In this document: one piece after another, positions 6,397 through 14,726 of the stretch
Layout: every line of letters begins with the position of its first letter
How positions within the stretch are numbered: position 1 is the first letter of the stretch
Assembly (NCBI GenBank): GCA_900769075.1
Contig: CAAGFE010000094.1
Span: 1 to 31,717, forward strand
DNA from: Clostridia bacterium
GTDB lineage: Bacteria; Bacillota; Clostridia; Christensenellales; Aristaeellaceae
DNA length: 31,717 nucleotides
Reading direction: 5' to 3'
Notes under the pieces: model-generated
What the model was told of the DNA's origin: nothing
What the model saw: only the letters and a program-made list of their open reading frames with translations
Database searches by the model: none
Made by a program: the position numbers and the translations under genes

Positions 6397-8712
6397 ATGA
6401 CCAGAAAATTGATCGCTTTGCTGCTTGCGATGAGCATGTCGCTGACGCTGCTCCCCGGCTTGGAACAGCGTGCCCTCGCAGAGGGAGGGTCCTACACCTA
6501 TCACGGCACCTACTCCAGCGTATCCACCTGGTCCCCCACGGATTGGGAGATTTCCTCGGAGTATGACATGCTGGGCTACACTGTGACCCCCTTCTACGGC
6601 TTCTGGATGAATGAAACCAAGGACGGCTACGACATTGTTCCCGAGCTGGCGGCTGATTTCCCCGTGGATGTAACCGCTGCCTACGCCGGCAACGAGGTCT
6701 ACGGCGTGCCCGCCGATGCCGCCGAGGGCTATGCCTGGCAGATCACCATGAACCCCAACGCCGCCTGGGAGGACGGCACCCCCATCACCGCGCGGGATGT
6801 GGAATACACCCTGCAGCAGTTCCTGAACCCCGCCATGAAGAACTACCGGGCGTCCCTGTTCTACCAGGGCGGCACGGCGCTGGCCAATGCGGAGGGCTAC
6901 TACAACAGTGACAAGGCCGGTGCGCCCGCCCTGTATCTGGCCACCAGCCTCACCGGCAAGGCCATGTCCGACTTCACCCCCGGGGAGAACGGACAGTATG
7001 TGGACGCCCACGGCCTTCCGGCATTCTTTGCCTGGAACGCTCCGCTGGAGTACCTGGGCGGCTACACCCTGCGGGACTACTGGAGCTACATGGATCTGAA
7101 CACCTTCTACGCCGTGGATGCGCTGATGGATGCCGACGGCCTGGTGCCCATGACGGACGAAACCATTGCGGGCATCCACTCCCTGACCGGCAGCGACGCC
7201 TTCTACAACGAAACCGTGGAAGAACTCATCAACTATGTGTACTGCTACGGGGTGATGGCGCCCACCGCCTGGGAGCAGGTCGGTTTCGTCGCGGACGGCC
7301 CCTACACCTTCACCCTGGTGCTGAAGAATCCCAGCACGCTGTTTGACTTTGAAATGAATGTGGACAACCTCCTGCTGGTGAAGGAGGACCTGTACGAGGC
7401 CAACAAGGTGGAAGCCGGCGGCATCATCAAGTCCGCCTACGGCACCGGCGTTGACCGCTTCAGCTCCTATGGCCCCTACCGGATCACCAGCTATCAGGAG
7501 TCCAAGCAGATCGTGTTTGAACGGAACGAAAGCTGGTTCGGGTACAGCGATGAACGCTATGAGGGCATGTACCAGACCACGGGCGTGGCGCTGCAGCAGA
7601 TTGATGAGCACACCACCCAGCTCTCCCTGTTCCTCCAGGGCAACCTGGACGCGGTGGGCCTGGCTGCGGACGACATGGAGAAGTATGGCACCAGCGACTA
7701 TGTGTACTACACCCCCACCAGCAACACCTACTACCTGGCGCTGAACACCGATTTTGACATCCTCCGGAGCCGGGAGACGGCAGGCGTCAACAAGACCATC
7801 CTGACCTACATCGACTTCCGCAAGGCCATGTCCCTCTCCTTCGACCGCACCGATTACGTCATGAGCTGCACCGCCTGCTCCGACCCTGCCTTCGGTTTGC
7901 TCAACAGCGTGTATGTCTGCGATCCCGTGTCCGGCCTGGCCTACCGGGACAGCGAATACGCCCAGCAGACCCTGTGCGAGGTCTACGGCGTGGACAGCGT
8001 GGATGACCTGACCGGCTACAACCGGGATGAGGCCGCCCGCCTGCTCCAATCCGCCTATGATCAGTGCCTGGCCGATGGCAACATCGCCGATACGGACACG
8101 GTGGAAATCGAATACCATGTGTACAGCACGGACTCCGCCAACCAGAAGATGGTGGACTACATCGAGGACGCCATGCTCGCCGCTGCGGCGGGTACCTCGC
8201 TGGAGGGCCGGATCAAGTTCCGCCTGGTGGAGGATCAGGATTACTACAATACCATGCAGAGCGGTCAGGATGACATGATCAACGGCGCCTGGGGCGGCGC
8301 GGAGATGGATCCCTACAGCATGATGATCTGCTGGACCGACCCCAACTACATCATGGAATACGGCTTCGATCCCTATCAGGATCTGACGATCTCCGTGCAG
8401 GGCGCGGACATCACCATGAGCTACTACGACTGGTATAACGAGCTGTACAACGGCGCCTATGCCATCGCGGAGCTGGACGTGCGCAACGAAATCCTCGCCG
8501 GCATGGAAAAGGGCCTGCTGCTGAACTACCACATGATCCCCATCTTCTCCTCCTGCGGGGCGGCGCTGGCCTCCCAGCGGATCGTGTACGGCAGCGAGGA
8601 CTACATCAATTCCATCGTGGGCCGGGGCGGCATTCAGTTCCTGACCTACACCATGGACGATGACGAATGGGCATCCTACTGCACCTCCCAGGGCCATCAG
8701 CTGAGCTATTGA
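6397..8712 (+). CDS. Peptide ABC transporter substrate-binding protein (family 5)
   Basis: A 771-residue extracellular binding protein of the DppA/OppA class. The signal peptide is a basic start, a hydrophobic core (LIALLLAMSMSLTLLPGL) and a probable signal peptidase I site after residues ALA near 30. There is no lipobox cysteine, which is unusual for a Gram-positive binding protein. The mature part shows family landmarks: DIVPELAADF, an AWEDGTPITARDVEYTLQQF block near 125-145, TSNTYYLALNTDF and DFRKAMSLSFDR in the middle, and a long C-terminal lobe. It is larger than typical (about 540), with extra sequence in the first 250 residues. An AGGAGG site lies just upstream of the ATG. A stable hairpin separates it from the permease genes. 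Confidence 0.88.
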   Translation: MTRKLIALLLAMSMSLTLLPGLEQRALAEGGSYTYHGTYSSVSTWSPTDWEISSEYDMLGYTVTPFYGFWMNETKDGYDIVPELAADFPVDVTAAYAGNEVYGVPADAAEGYAWQITMNPNAAWEDGTPITARDVEYTLQQFLNPAMKNYRASLFYQGGTALANAEGYYNSDKAGAPALYLATSLTGKAMSDFTPGENGQYVDAHGLPAFFAWNAPLEYLGGYTLRDYWSYMDLNTFYAVDALMDADGLVPMTDETIAGIHSLTGSDAFYNETVEELINYVYCYGVMAPTAWEQVGFVADGPYTFTLVLKNPSTLFDFEMNVDNLLLVKEDLYEANKVEAGGIIKSAYGTGVDRFSSYGPYRITSYQESKQIVFERNESWFGYSDERYEGMYQTTGVALQQIDEHTTQLSLFLQGNLDAVGLAADDMEKYGTSDYVYYTPTSNTYYLALNTDFDILRSRETAGVNKTILTYIDFRKAMSLSFDRTDYVMSCTACSDPAFGLLNSVYVCDPVSGLAYRDSEYAQQTLCEVYGVDSVDDLTGYNRDEAARLLQSAYDQCLADGNIADTDTVEIEYHVYSTDSANQKMVDYIEDAMLAAAAGTSLEGRIKFRLVEDQDYYNTMQSGQDDMINGAWGGAEMDPYSMMICWTDPNYIMEYGFDPYQDLTISVQGADITMSYYDWYNELYNGAYAIAELDVRNEILAGMEKGLLLNYHMIPIFSSCGAALASQRIVYGSEDYINSIVGRGGIQFLTYTMDDDEWASYCTSQGHQLSY

Positions 8713-8761
8713 TTTCCCGCCCTTCTTTGGTAAAAATCGGATCATGCCGCAATGCGCTTTC

Positions 8762-8791
8762 AGGAGGGATGGCCGAAAGGCTGTCCTTCCT
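8762..8791 (+). other. Intercistronic hairpin with GAAA tetraloop
   Basis: A 13-bp stem (8762-8774 paired with 8779-8791, three G-U wobbles, no mismatch) is capped by a GAAA tetraloop and is not followed by a T-run. It stands between the binding-protein gene and the permease gene. In importer operons such hairpins commonly protect the upstream message from 3' exonucleases and so keep binding protein in excess; that role is inferred here. Confidence 0.6.
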
Positions 8792-8823
8792 CAAAGTGTA
8801 TCTGCGGGCAAGGAGCAAAACAG

Positions 8824-9792
8824 ATGCTGAAGTATATATGCAAACGTATCGTTCTATGCATTGTGAGTCTGTTTATCATTATGACGATGCTGTTTGTGCT
8901 GATTCGCATGCTGCCCAACCCGGTTGTGGCAGTGACCGGCGGGTATGCAGCGCAGTTGGAAGATATGCGCAGGGCATGGGGCTACTATGACCCGATTGTC
9001 GTTCAGTACGGCATTTTCCTCAAGAACCTGTTCACCGGCTTCAATTGGGGCTTCTGCACCACGGTGGGCACCTTTCTGCAGCCGGTAGAGGAATATCTTG
9101 CCAGCAAGATCCCCGCGACGCTGTATGTCAACGTGCTGTCCCTGATCGTATCCGTTCCCTTCGGCGTCCTCTTTGGGGTGATTGCCGCTGTGTTCAAAAA
9201 CAAGTGGCAGGATCAGGCCATCAACGTGTTCATCATGGTCTTTATTTCCATCCCCTCCTTTGTCTACGCGGTGCTGCTGCAGTATCTGGTGGGCTTCAAG
9301 CTGGGCTGGTGTCCGCTGGTGATGGAAAGCGGCACCGATTACTTCAGCTGGTCCATGCTTCACTCCGTCATCATGCCGGTGCTGGCGTTGTCCTTTGGCA
9401 ACATCGCCGGCAACATGCGCATGATCCGCGCGGAGCTGACCGAGACTCTCACCGCCGACTACATGCTGCTTGCCCGAACCATCGGTCTGACCCGGGGCCA
9501 GGCCACCCTGCACCATGCCTTCCGCAACTCGCTGGTGCCGCTGATGCCCTCGCTCCTGTCCCAGGTGATCTATGTCATTTCCGGATCGCTGATCATTGAG
9601 CAGATTTTTGCCGTGCCCGGCATCGGAAAGACCTACCTGGCCTCCATCAACATGCGGGATTACAGCGTCTTTTTGGCCATCAGCATGTTCTATGTGGCCA
9701 TCGGCCTGGCCGCAGGGATCCTGTTTGACCTGAGCTACGGGTTCATCGATCCCCGAATCCGGATGGGAGGGAACAAAACCAATGAACTGTAA
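8824..9792 (+). CDS. Peptide ABC transporter permease (DppB/OppB family)
   Basis: A 322-residue permease of the type I ABC importer fold. The chosen ATG (8824) gives the classical start MLKYICKRI followed by the first membrane helix (IVLCIVSLFIIMTMLFVLI), with AAGGAG seven to eight bases upstream; a longer in-frame start at 8752 lies inside the intercistronic hairpin region and lacks a ribosome binding site. The periplasmic/outer loop carries PNPVVAVTGG, and the cytoplasmic coupling motif is the EAA-like stretch RAELTETLTADYMLLARTIGLTR followed by HAFRNSLVPLMP. The end overlaps the next gene by 11 bases, indicating translational coupling. Confidence 0.9.
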   Translation: MLKYICKRIVLCIVSLFIIMTMLFVLIRMLPNPVVAVTGGYAAQLEDMRRAWGYYDPIVVQYGIFLKNLFTGFNWGFCTTVGTFLQPVEEYLASKIPATLYVNVLSLIVSVPFGVLFGVIAAVFKNKWQDQAINVFIMVFISIPSFVYAVLLQYLVGFKLGWCPLVMESGTDYFSWSMLHSVIMPVLALSFGNIAGNMRMIRAELTETLTADYMLLARTIGLTRGQATLHHAFRNSLVPLMPSLLSQVIYVISGSLIIEQIFAVPGIGKTYLASINMRDYSVFLAISMFYVAIGLAAGILFDLSYGFIDPRIRMGGNKTNEL

Positions 9793-11254
9793 CGAGCCAT
9801 ACGAACGGATCGACCCGGAGGAGTTCGCGTTGTTCCAGATGGACGAAAAGCTCCACGACCAGGAGCTGGAAACAAAGCCCATCGGCTTCCTGAAGGATGC
9901 GATGATGCGCTTCTGCCGGAACAGCGGCTCCGTGGTCTGCTTCGGCATCCTGCTTTTCATGGTCATCTTCGCGGTGGTCACCCCCTTTGTCTCCCCCTAT
10001 CAGGTGTCGGAAAAGGACGGATACTATGCCTACGCGCTGCCCAAACTCAGCACCCGGTTCGACCTGGGGTTCTGGAACGGCTGCGCCAACAAGCAGGTCA
10101 ACCAGCAGACCTATGACTACTATTCCGCCATTCCCGGGGCAATTGCAAAAATGTACGGAACGGAAGAGATCAACGTCGCCAACAAGATGCAGACGGTATA
10201 CAACCTCTCCGTGGACTCCTATGCCAAGGTGGGCTACATCACCGTCAACCTGACCGAAGCGGAGTTCCAGGCGGCGCTGGACTATCAGGAACAGACCGGC
10301 ATCCAGCTGCTCTACCCCATCATCGACGCGAAGAAGATCAAGTGTGCCAACTACAAGACCAATCCCAACGCCTGGTTCCTGACCAACGCCAAGGGCGTGG
10401 CAGTGCGGGATGGGAACGGCGAACTGCAGAACATCTTCCTCAAGGATGACACGACCGAGGACGGCTATGCCTACTATGTGAGCAAGATGAACGGCAGCTC
10501 CTACCAGATTCGCACGCTGTATTCCAACTGGTACCGCTACCAGAACGGCAAGGACGCATGCTTCCTCTTCGGCGCGGATGAGTATGGCTACGATATCTGC
10601 GTGCGCCTGGCCTCCGGTGCGCGGCTGTCGCTGACGGTGTCCGTGCTGGCGGCGGTCATCAACCTGGTGCTGGGCATCATCGTCGGGGCGCTGGAGGGCT
10701 ATTACGGCGGCACGTTCGACCTGGTGATGGAACGGGTGAAGGACATCCTCTACCAGATCCCCAGCCTCGTGTTCATGACCCTGTTCCAGATTTACTTCGC
10801 CAGGAAGATGGGCTCCATGTTCGCCATGTTCATCTGCTTCATTTTCTTCGGGTGGATCAGCACCTCTGCCACGGTCCGGGCGCAGTTCTACCGCTTCAAG
10901 GGCCAGGAGTATGTCATGGCGGCCCGCACGCTGGGCGCCAAGGACGGGCGGCTGATCTTCCGCCACATCCTGCCCAATTCCTCCGGCTTCATCATCACCG
11001 CCTGCGTGCTGTCCATTCCCTACACGATTTTCTCCGAGGCGACCTATTCCTACCTCGGCATCGTCAACCTCAACTCCAAGACAACCACCAGCCTGGGCTC
11101 CATGCTGCAGAACGGACAGCAGACGCTGTCCACCTATCCCCACTGTGTTTTCTTCCCGGCGCTCTTTCTGGGCCTGCTGCTGATCTGCTTCAACATCTTC
11201 GGCAACGGCCTGAGAGACGCCTTCAACCCCTCGCTGCGCGGCGCGGATGAGTAA
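9782..11254 (+). CDS. Peptide ABC transporter permease (DppC/OppC) with large insertion
   Basis: A 490-residue DppC/OppC permease, whereas the family is normally about 300. The OppC N-terminal amphipathic region (DEKLHDQELETKPIGFLKDA) and first membrane helix (about 50-70) are followed by roughly 200 residues of soluble, extracytoplasmic sequence (about 72-275, rich in Tyr, Asn and Lys). The usual core then begins at YGYDICVRLASGARLSL. The EAA-like loop is near VRAQFYRFKGQEYVMAARTLGA, followed by RHILPNSSGFII. The insertion could be a fused accessory binding domain that helps dock the binding protein or peptide. It starts inside the end of the DppB gene. Confidence 0.88.
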   Translation: MNCNEPYERIDPEEFALFQMDEKLHDQELETKPIGFLKDAMMRFCRNSGSVVCFGILLFMVIFAVVTPFVSPYQVSEKDGYYAYALPKLSTRFDLGFWNGCANKQVNQQTYDYYSAIPGAIAKMYGTEEINVANKMQTVYNLSVDSYAKVGYITVNLTEAEFQAALDYQEQTGIQLLYPIIDAKKIKCANYKTNPNAWFLTNAKGVAVRDGNGELQNIFLKDDTTEDGYAYYVSKMNGSSYQIRTLYSNWYRYQNGKDACFLFGADEYGYDICVRLASGARLSLTVSVLAAVINLVLGIIVGALEGYYGGTFDLVMERVKDILYQIPSLVFMTLFQIYFARKMGSMFAMFICFIFFGWISTSATVRAQFYRFKGQEYVMAARTLGAKDGRLIFRHILPNSSGFIITACVLSIPYTIFSEATYSYLGIVNLNSKTTTSLGSMLQNGQQTLSTYPHCVFFPALFLGLLLICFNIFGNGLRDAFNPSLRGADE

Positions 11255-11264
11255 AGGAGGCCCC

Positions 11265-12932
11265 ATGGAAAAAGCACTGGAAGTAAGGGATCTCCGATTG
11301 TCCTTCCACACGAACAACGGCAATGTCAAAGCGGTACGGGGCATCAGCTTCGATCTGTACAAGGGGGAAACCCTGGCCATCGTGGGTGAATCCGGCTCCG
11401 GCAAGTCCGTGACGGCAAAGGCCATCATCGGCATCAACGCGGCGAACACCATCATCGAGGGCGGGGAAATCATCTACAAGGGCGAGGATCTGCTGAAGTA
11501 CTCCGAGCAGGAGTTCAACCGGATCCGCGGCAACGACCTGACCATGATTTTCCAGGATCCCCTGTCCTCCCTGGATCCGATCATGAAAATCGGCAAGCAG
11601 ATGACCCAGGCCACGCTGCTCAACAGCAAGACCCGGCGGAAGAACGCAAGGGCTGAATGGAACACGCTGAAAAGGGCGCTGACCGCCTGCATGCGCAAGG
11701 CAGGCTGCCCCGACCTCCGGCTCTGCCCTGAGAACGTGGAGAAAGCCCTGCGCTACTCCGACGAGCAGACCCGTCAGGTTCGCCGGCAGGTGGTGGATGC
11801 CATCGAACAGACGCTGCCCGTGTTCGAGGCGGAGCCCCTGGACGAGCGAACCGTCCGCGCTGCCGTCAGGCGTCTGGCGGGCCTGGTGGATGCATCCATT
11901 GACCCCCTTGCCCTGCGGAAAAACAGCAGCGCCTCCACTTTCCGCACCGCCATGACCGTGTACCTGGACCGCTACTTCCGGGGACTCAAGAACAACCCCC
12001 GGGAGGAGAAGCGCTTCGCCCGGGAAACCGAGGCCCGCAAGCGCCAGAACAGGAAGAGCAGCGCAGGCATCGTGCCGGCCAATCTGGTGGATCTGGCCCT
12101 CGCCCGGCAGAATATCCGCAAGGCACTGACGGACCTCCGGGACAGCTACCGCCAGGAGCTGGCCGACCAGTCCCCCAAGAATGACCACGCCCAGGCGGAG
12201 AAGCTGCTGGCCTATCTGGAGCAAAAGAAAACAGAGGCAGAAACCAGGGTGACGCGCCAGGAGGCCTATGATCGGGCCATCGCCATCATGCGGGATGTGG
12301 GCATCAAGGATCCGGAGCGCCGCTTCAACCAGTATCCCCACGAGTTCTCCGGCGGCATGCGCCAGCGGATCGTCATCGCCATCGCCATCGCCGCCAACCC
12401 GGAGATTCTGCTGTGCGACGAGCCCACCACCGCGCTGGATGTGACCATCCAGGCCCAGATTCTCGAGCTCATCCGGGATCTGAAGGAGAAGCGCGGGCTT
12501 TCCGTGCTGTTCATCACCCACGATCTGGGCGTCGTGGCCAACATGGCGGATCGGGTTGCGGTGATGTACGCGGGCAAGATTGTGGAATACGGCACCGCGG
12601 ACGACATCTTCTATGACCCGAAGCATCCCTACACCTGGGCGCTGCTGTCCTCCATGCCCTCGCTGGATACCAAGGACAAGCTGGAGGCCATCCCCGGTAC
12701 ACCGCCGAACATGATCTATCCGCCCCAGGGGGACGCCTTTGCCGCGCGAAACAAATACGCCATGAAGATCGACCTGAAGCGGGAGCCGCCCTTCTTCAAG
12801 GTATCGGACACGCATTACGCCGCCACCTGGCTGCTCCATCCGGATGCGCCCCGGATTGATCCGCCCAGGACCGTGACCGACCGCATCAAGGCGATGAAGG
12901 AAATGGAGGCCCGGGGCTATGACAGAAGCTGA
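11265..12932 (+). CDS. Peptide ABC transporter ATPase (OppD/DppD) with helical insertion
   Basis: A 555-residue ATPase; the family is about 330. Motifs: Walker A GESGSGKS at 41-48, Q-loop MIFQDP (Q97), signature FSGGMRQR at 361-368, Walker B ILLCDEP with E386, D-loop TALD, H-loop H419, and the C-terminal oligopeptide-type region HPYTWALLSSMP...IPGTPPNM. About 215 charged, mainly helical residues (about 120-335) are inserted between the Q-loop and the signature motif, within the helical subdomain. The start is ATG 11265 with AAAGGAGG immediately before it; an ATG at 11247 overlaps the previous stop region and has no binding site. The cysteines often seen in the C-terminal iron-sulfur region are not obvious. 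Confidence 0.9.
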   Translation: MEKALEVRDLRLSFHTNNGNVKAVRGISFDLYKGETLAIVGESGSGKSVTAKAIIGINAANTIIEGGEIIYKGEDLLKYSEQEFNRIRGNDLTMIFQDPLSSLDPIMKIGKQMTQATLLNSKTRRKNARAEWNTLKRALTACMRKAGCPDLRLCPENVEKALRYSDEQTRQVRRQVVDAIEQTLPVFEAEPLDERTVRAAVRRLAGLVDASIDPLALRKNSSASTFRTAMTVYLDRYFRGLKNNPREEKRFARETEARKRQNRKSSAGIVPANLVDLALARQNIRKALTDLRDSYRQELADQSPKNDHAQAEKLLAYLEQKKTEAETRVTRQEAYDRAIAIMRDVGIKDPERRFNQYPHEFSGGMRQRIVIAIAIAANPEILLCDEPTTALDVTIQAQILELIRDLKEKRGLSVLFITHDLGVVANMADRVAVMYAGKIVEYGTADDIFYDPKHPYTWALLSSMPSLDTKDKLEAIPGTPPNMIYPPQGDAFAARNKYAMKIDLKREPPFFKVSDTHYAATWLLHPDAPRIDPPRTVTDRIKAMKEMEARGYDRS

Positions 12933-14142
12933 AACCATCCTCGAGGTCAGACATCTCCGGCAATACTTCGGCAAGCAGGATTTCAAGGCGGTGGATGATG
13001 TCAGCTTCACCGTGAAAAGGGGCGAAGTGGTCGGCATCGTAGGCGAATCCGGCTGCGGAAAGACCACGACGGGGCGCTCCATCATCCGGCTGCACCGGGC
13101 CACCGGAGGTGATGTGATCTTCAAGGGCCAGCGCATCGCGGCGGGGATCCGCTCCTACACCGAGGCCATCGCCCAGGCACGCCTGGAGAGCCGGGAGCGG
13201 GTGGCGGAGCTGCGGAAAGCAGGTGACGCCGGGGCTATCCGCGCGGAAAAGGAAAGGCTGCACGCCTTTGTCGCCGGTCAGCGGGCACAGATCCGCGCCG
13301 CCAACAACGACCACAGGCACTGCGTTTCCCTCTACCGCAAGCGGCGCCAGCAGGAAATCAACGCCACCTTCGACGAAAGGGAGAAAACCGCAGCTCCCTC
13401 GGAGCTGGCAGAGCTTTCCCGGCAGCGCAGCGAACAGCTGAAGGCTGCCGCCCGGGAGAATATCGTCACCCAGATCCAGATGATCTTCCAGGATCCCATC
13501 GCCTCCCTTGATCCGCGCATGACGGTGCGCGAAATCATCGCGGAAGGGCTGCGCATCCAGGGCATCCGGGATGAAGCATACATCGACCGGCGAGTGTTTG
13601 AAATGCTGGAAAAGGTCGGGCTGGTCAAGGAACACGCCGGCCGCTACCCCCATGAGTTCTCCGGCGGACAGCGCCAGCGCATCGGCATCGCCCGGGCCAT
13701 CATCATGAATCCGGAGCTCATCATCGCGGATGAGCCGGTCAGCGCGCTGGATGTATCCATCCAGGCACAGGTCATCAATCTGCTCAACGAGCTGCGCCAG
13801 GACATGGGGCTGACGATTCTCTTCATCGCCCACGACCTGTCCGTGGTGAAGTACTTCTCCGACCGGATCATTGTGATGTACTTTGGCAAAATTGTGGAGA
13901 TCGCGCCCTCGGAGGAGCTGTTTGCCCATCCGCTTCATCCCTACACCCGATCGCTGCTGTCTGCGATCCCCTTGCCGGATCCACACTTTGAAAAGCAGCG
14001 CAGACGGACGGTTTACGATCCCCACGAGGCCCATCACGGCACGGAGGAGCAGCCCGTGCTCCAGGAGGTCACCCCCGGTCACTTTGTCAGCTGCATCAGC
14101 GCGGAGCTGAAAGACTATCTCAAGGGGCTTGATAAGCGATGA
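12919..14142 (+). CDS. Peptide ABC transporter ATPase (OppF/DppF) with insertion
   Basis: A 407-residue partner ATPase. Walker A is GESGCGKT at 42-49, the Q-loop is QMIFQDP (Q191), the signature is FSGGQRQR, and Walker B is LIIADEP followed by VSALD. A charged helical stretch of about 110 residues (about 74-183, rich in Arg, Glu, Gln) is inserted between the strand GGDVIFKGQRI and the Q-loop, a different place from the insertion in the OppD partner. The C-terminus has HPYTRSLLSAIPLPDP, typical of the OppF group. The gene overlaps the OppD gene by 14 bases and the following small gene by four. Confidence 0.9.
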   Translation: MTEAETILEVRHLRQYFGKQDFKAVDDVSFTVKRGEVVGIVGESGCGKTTTGRSIIRLHRATGGDVIFKGQRIAAGIRSYTEAIAQARLESRERVAELRKAGDAGAIRAEKERLHAFVAGQRAQIRAANNDHRHCVSLYRKRRQQEINATFDEREKTAAPSELAELSRQRSEQLKAAARENIVTQIQMIFQDPIASLDPRMTVREIIAEGLRIQGIRDEAYIDRRVFEMLEKVGLVKEHAGRYPHEFSGGQRQRIGIARAIIMNPELIIADEPVSALDVSIQAQVINLLNELRQDMGLTILFIAHDLSVVKYFSDRIIVMYFGKIVEIAPSEELFAHPLHPYTRSLLSAIPLPDPHFEKQRRRTVYDPHEAHHGTEEQPVLQEVTPGHFVSCISAELKDYLKGLDKR

Positions 14143-14552
14143 ATTGGAAAAAAAGGCTGATCACCTACGCCGCTCTGGCCGCTGTGGCCCTGGTGGTTGT
14201 GCTTCTCATTGTCGGGTTGGGGAGCGGCGACGGAACGGCTGCGCGCCTGATGTCCGCCAGCGACGGCTGCTTCACTGTGGCCGTCCTCTACATCGGCTGC
14301 AGCGTGCTGATGGTTGTGCAGGAGGCGGGCAATTTCTACGGCATCCAGTTCCTTTTCCATACGCTGGCCCAGCAGTTTTCCCCCCGAAAAAGCGGCGAAG
14401 CGCGCAAGTCCTATTACCTCTACTGCCAGGAGAAGAAGGAACGCCAGGCAGCAGAGGGCAAATCTCCGCTGAAATCCGCCATGTTTCTGGTGGGCCTGAT
14501 CTGCCTGCTGTTCTCCCTCGGGCTTGCGGCGCTGTACTATCGCCAGATGTAA
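14139..14552 (+). CDS. DUF3899-like small membrane protein
   Basis: A 137-residue protein with three predicted membrane segments (about 7-27, 43-62 and 112-132) and a basic cytoplasmic loop (SPRKSGEARKSYYLYCQEKK) between the second and third. Organisation and length recall the DUF3899 family, found as a small Firmicute membrane protein of unknown function; the match is by overall pattern. Its ATG overlaps the OppF stop (ATGA), so it is translated with the importer and may be an accessory component, but no function is known. Confidence 0.6.
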   Translation: MNWKKRLITYAALAAVALVVVLLIVGLGSGDGTAARLMSASDGCFTVAVLYIGCSVLMVVQEAGNFYGIQFLFHTLAQQFSPRKSGEARKSYYLYCQEKKERQAAEGKSPLKSAMFLVGLICLLFSLGLAALYYRQM

Positions 14553-14629
14553 CGCCGCCTCCCCTGCCCTCCCCGCTGAATTGCCTTCCGCCTGATTCTC
14601 ATCTCCCCGGGCTGAATGGTCGGCCCTGA

Positions 14630-14657
14630 GCAAGAGAGCGATCGTTCTCTTGCTTTT
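14630..14657 (+). terminator. Terminator of the peptide-transport operon
   Basis: An 8-bp stem GCAAGAGA/TCTCTTGC around an eight-base loop, followed by TTTT, lies 78 bases after the last gene of the plus-strand operon. Confidence 0.75.
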
Positions 14658-14681
14658 CTGTTGCGCAGGAAAACGGCATGG

Positions 14682-14715
14682 AAAAGCCCCGCCTCCCGGC
14701 AAAGGGAAGCGGGGC
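14682..14715 (-). terminator. Terminator of the secreted repeat protein gene
   Basis: Read on the minus strand, a 12-bp GC-rich stem (GCCCCGCTTCCC with GGGAGGCGGGGC, one wobble) is followed by TTTTCC. It lies just after the stop at 14727 and faces the plus-strand terminator at 14630-14657, so the two operons converge here. Confidence 0.85.
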
Positions 14716-14726
14716 GAAACGTTGGG

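Noticed and set aside
4456..8745. Very long open frame on the minus strand opposite the aminotransferase, peptidase and binding-protein genes
   Set aside because: It is the complement of GC-rich, codon-biased genes with clear families. Its translation is low-complexity (His, Val, Gly, Gln-rich), with no domain and no ribosome binding site.
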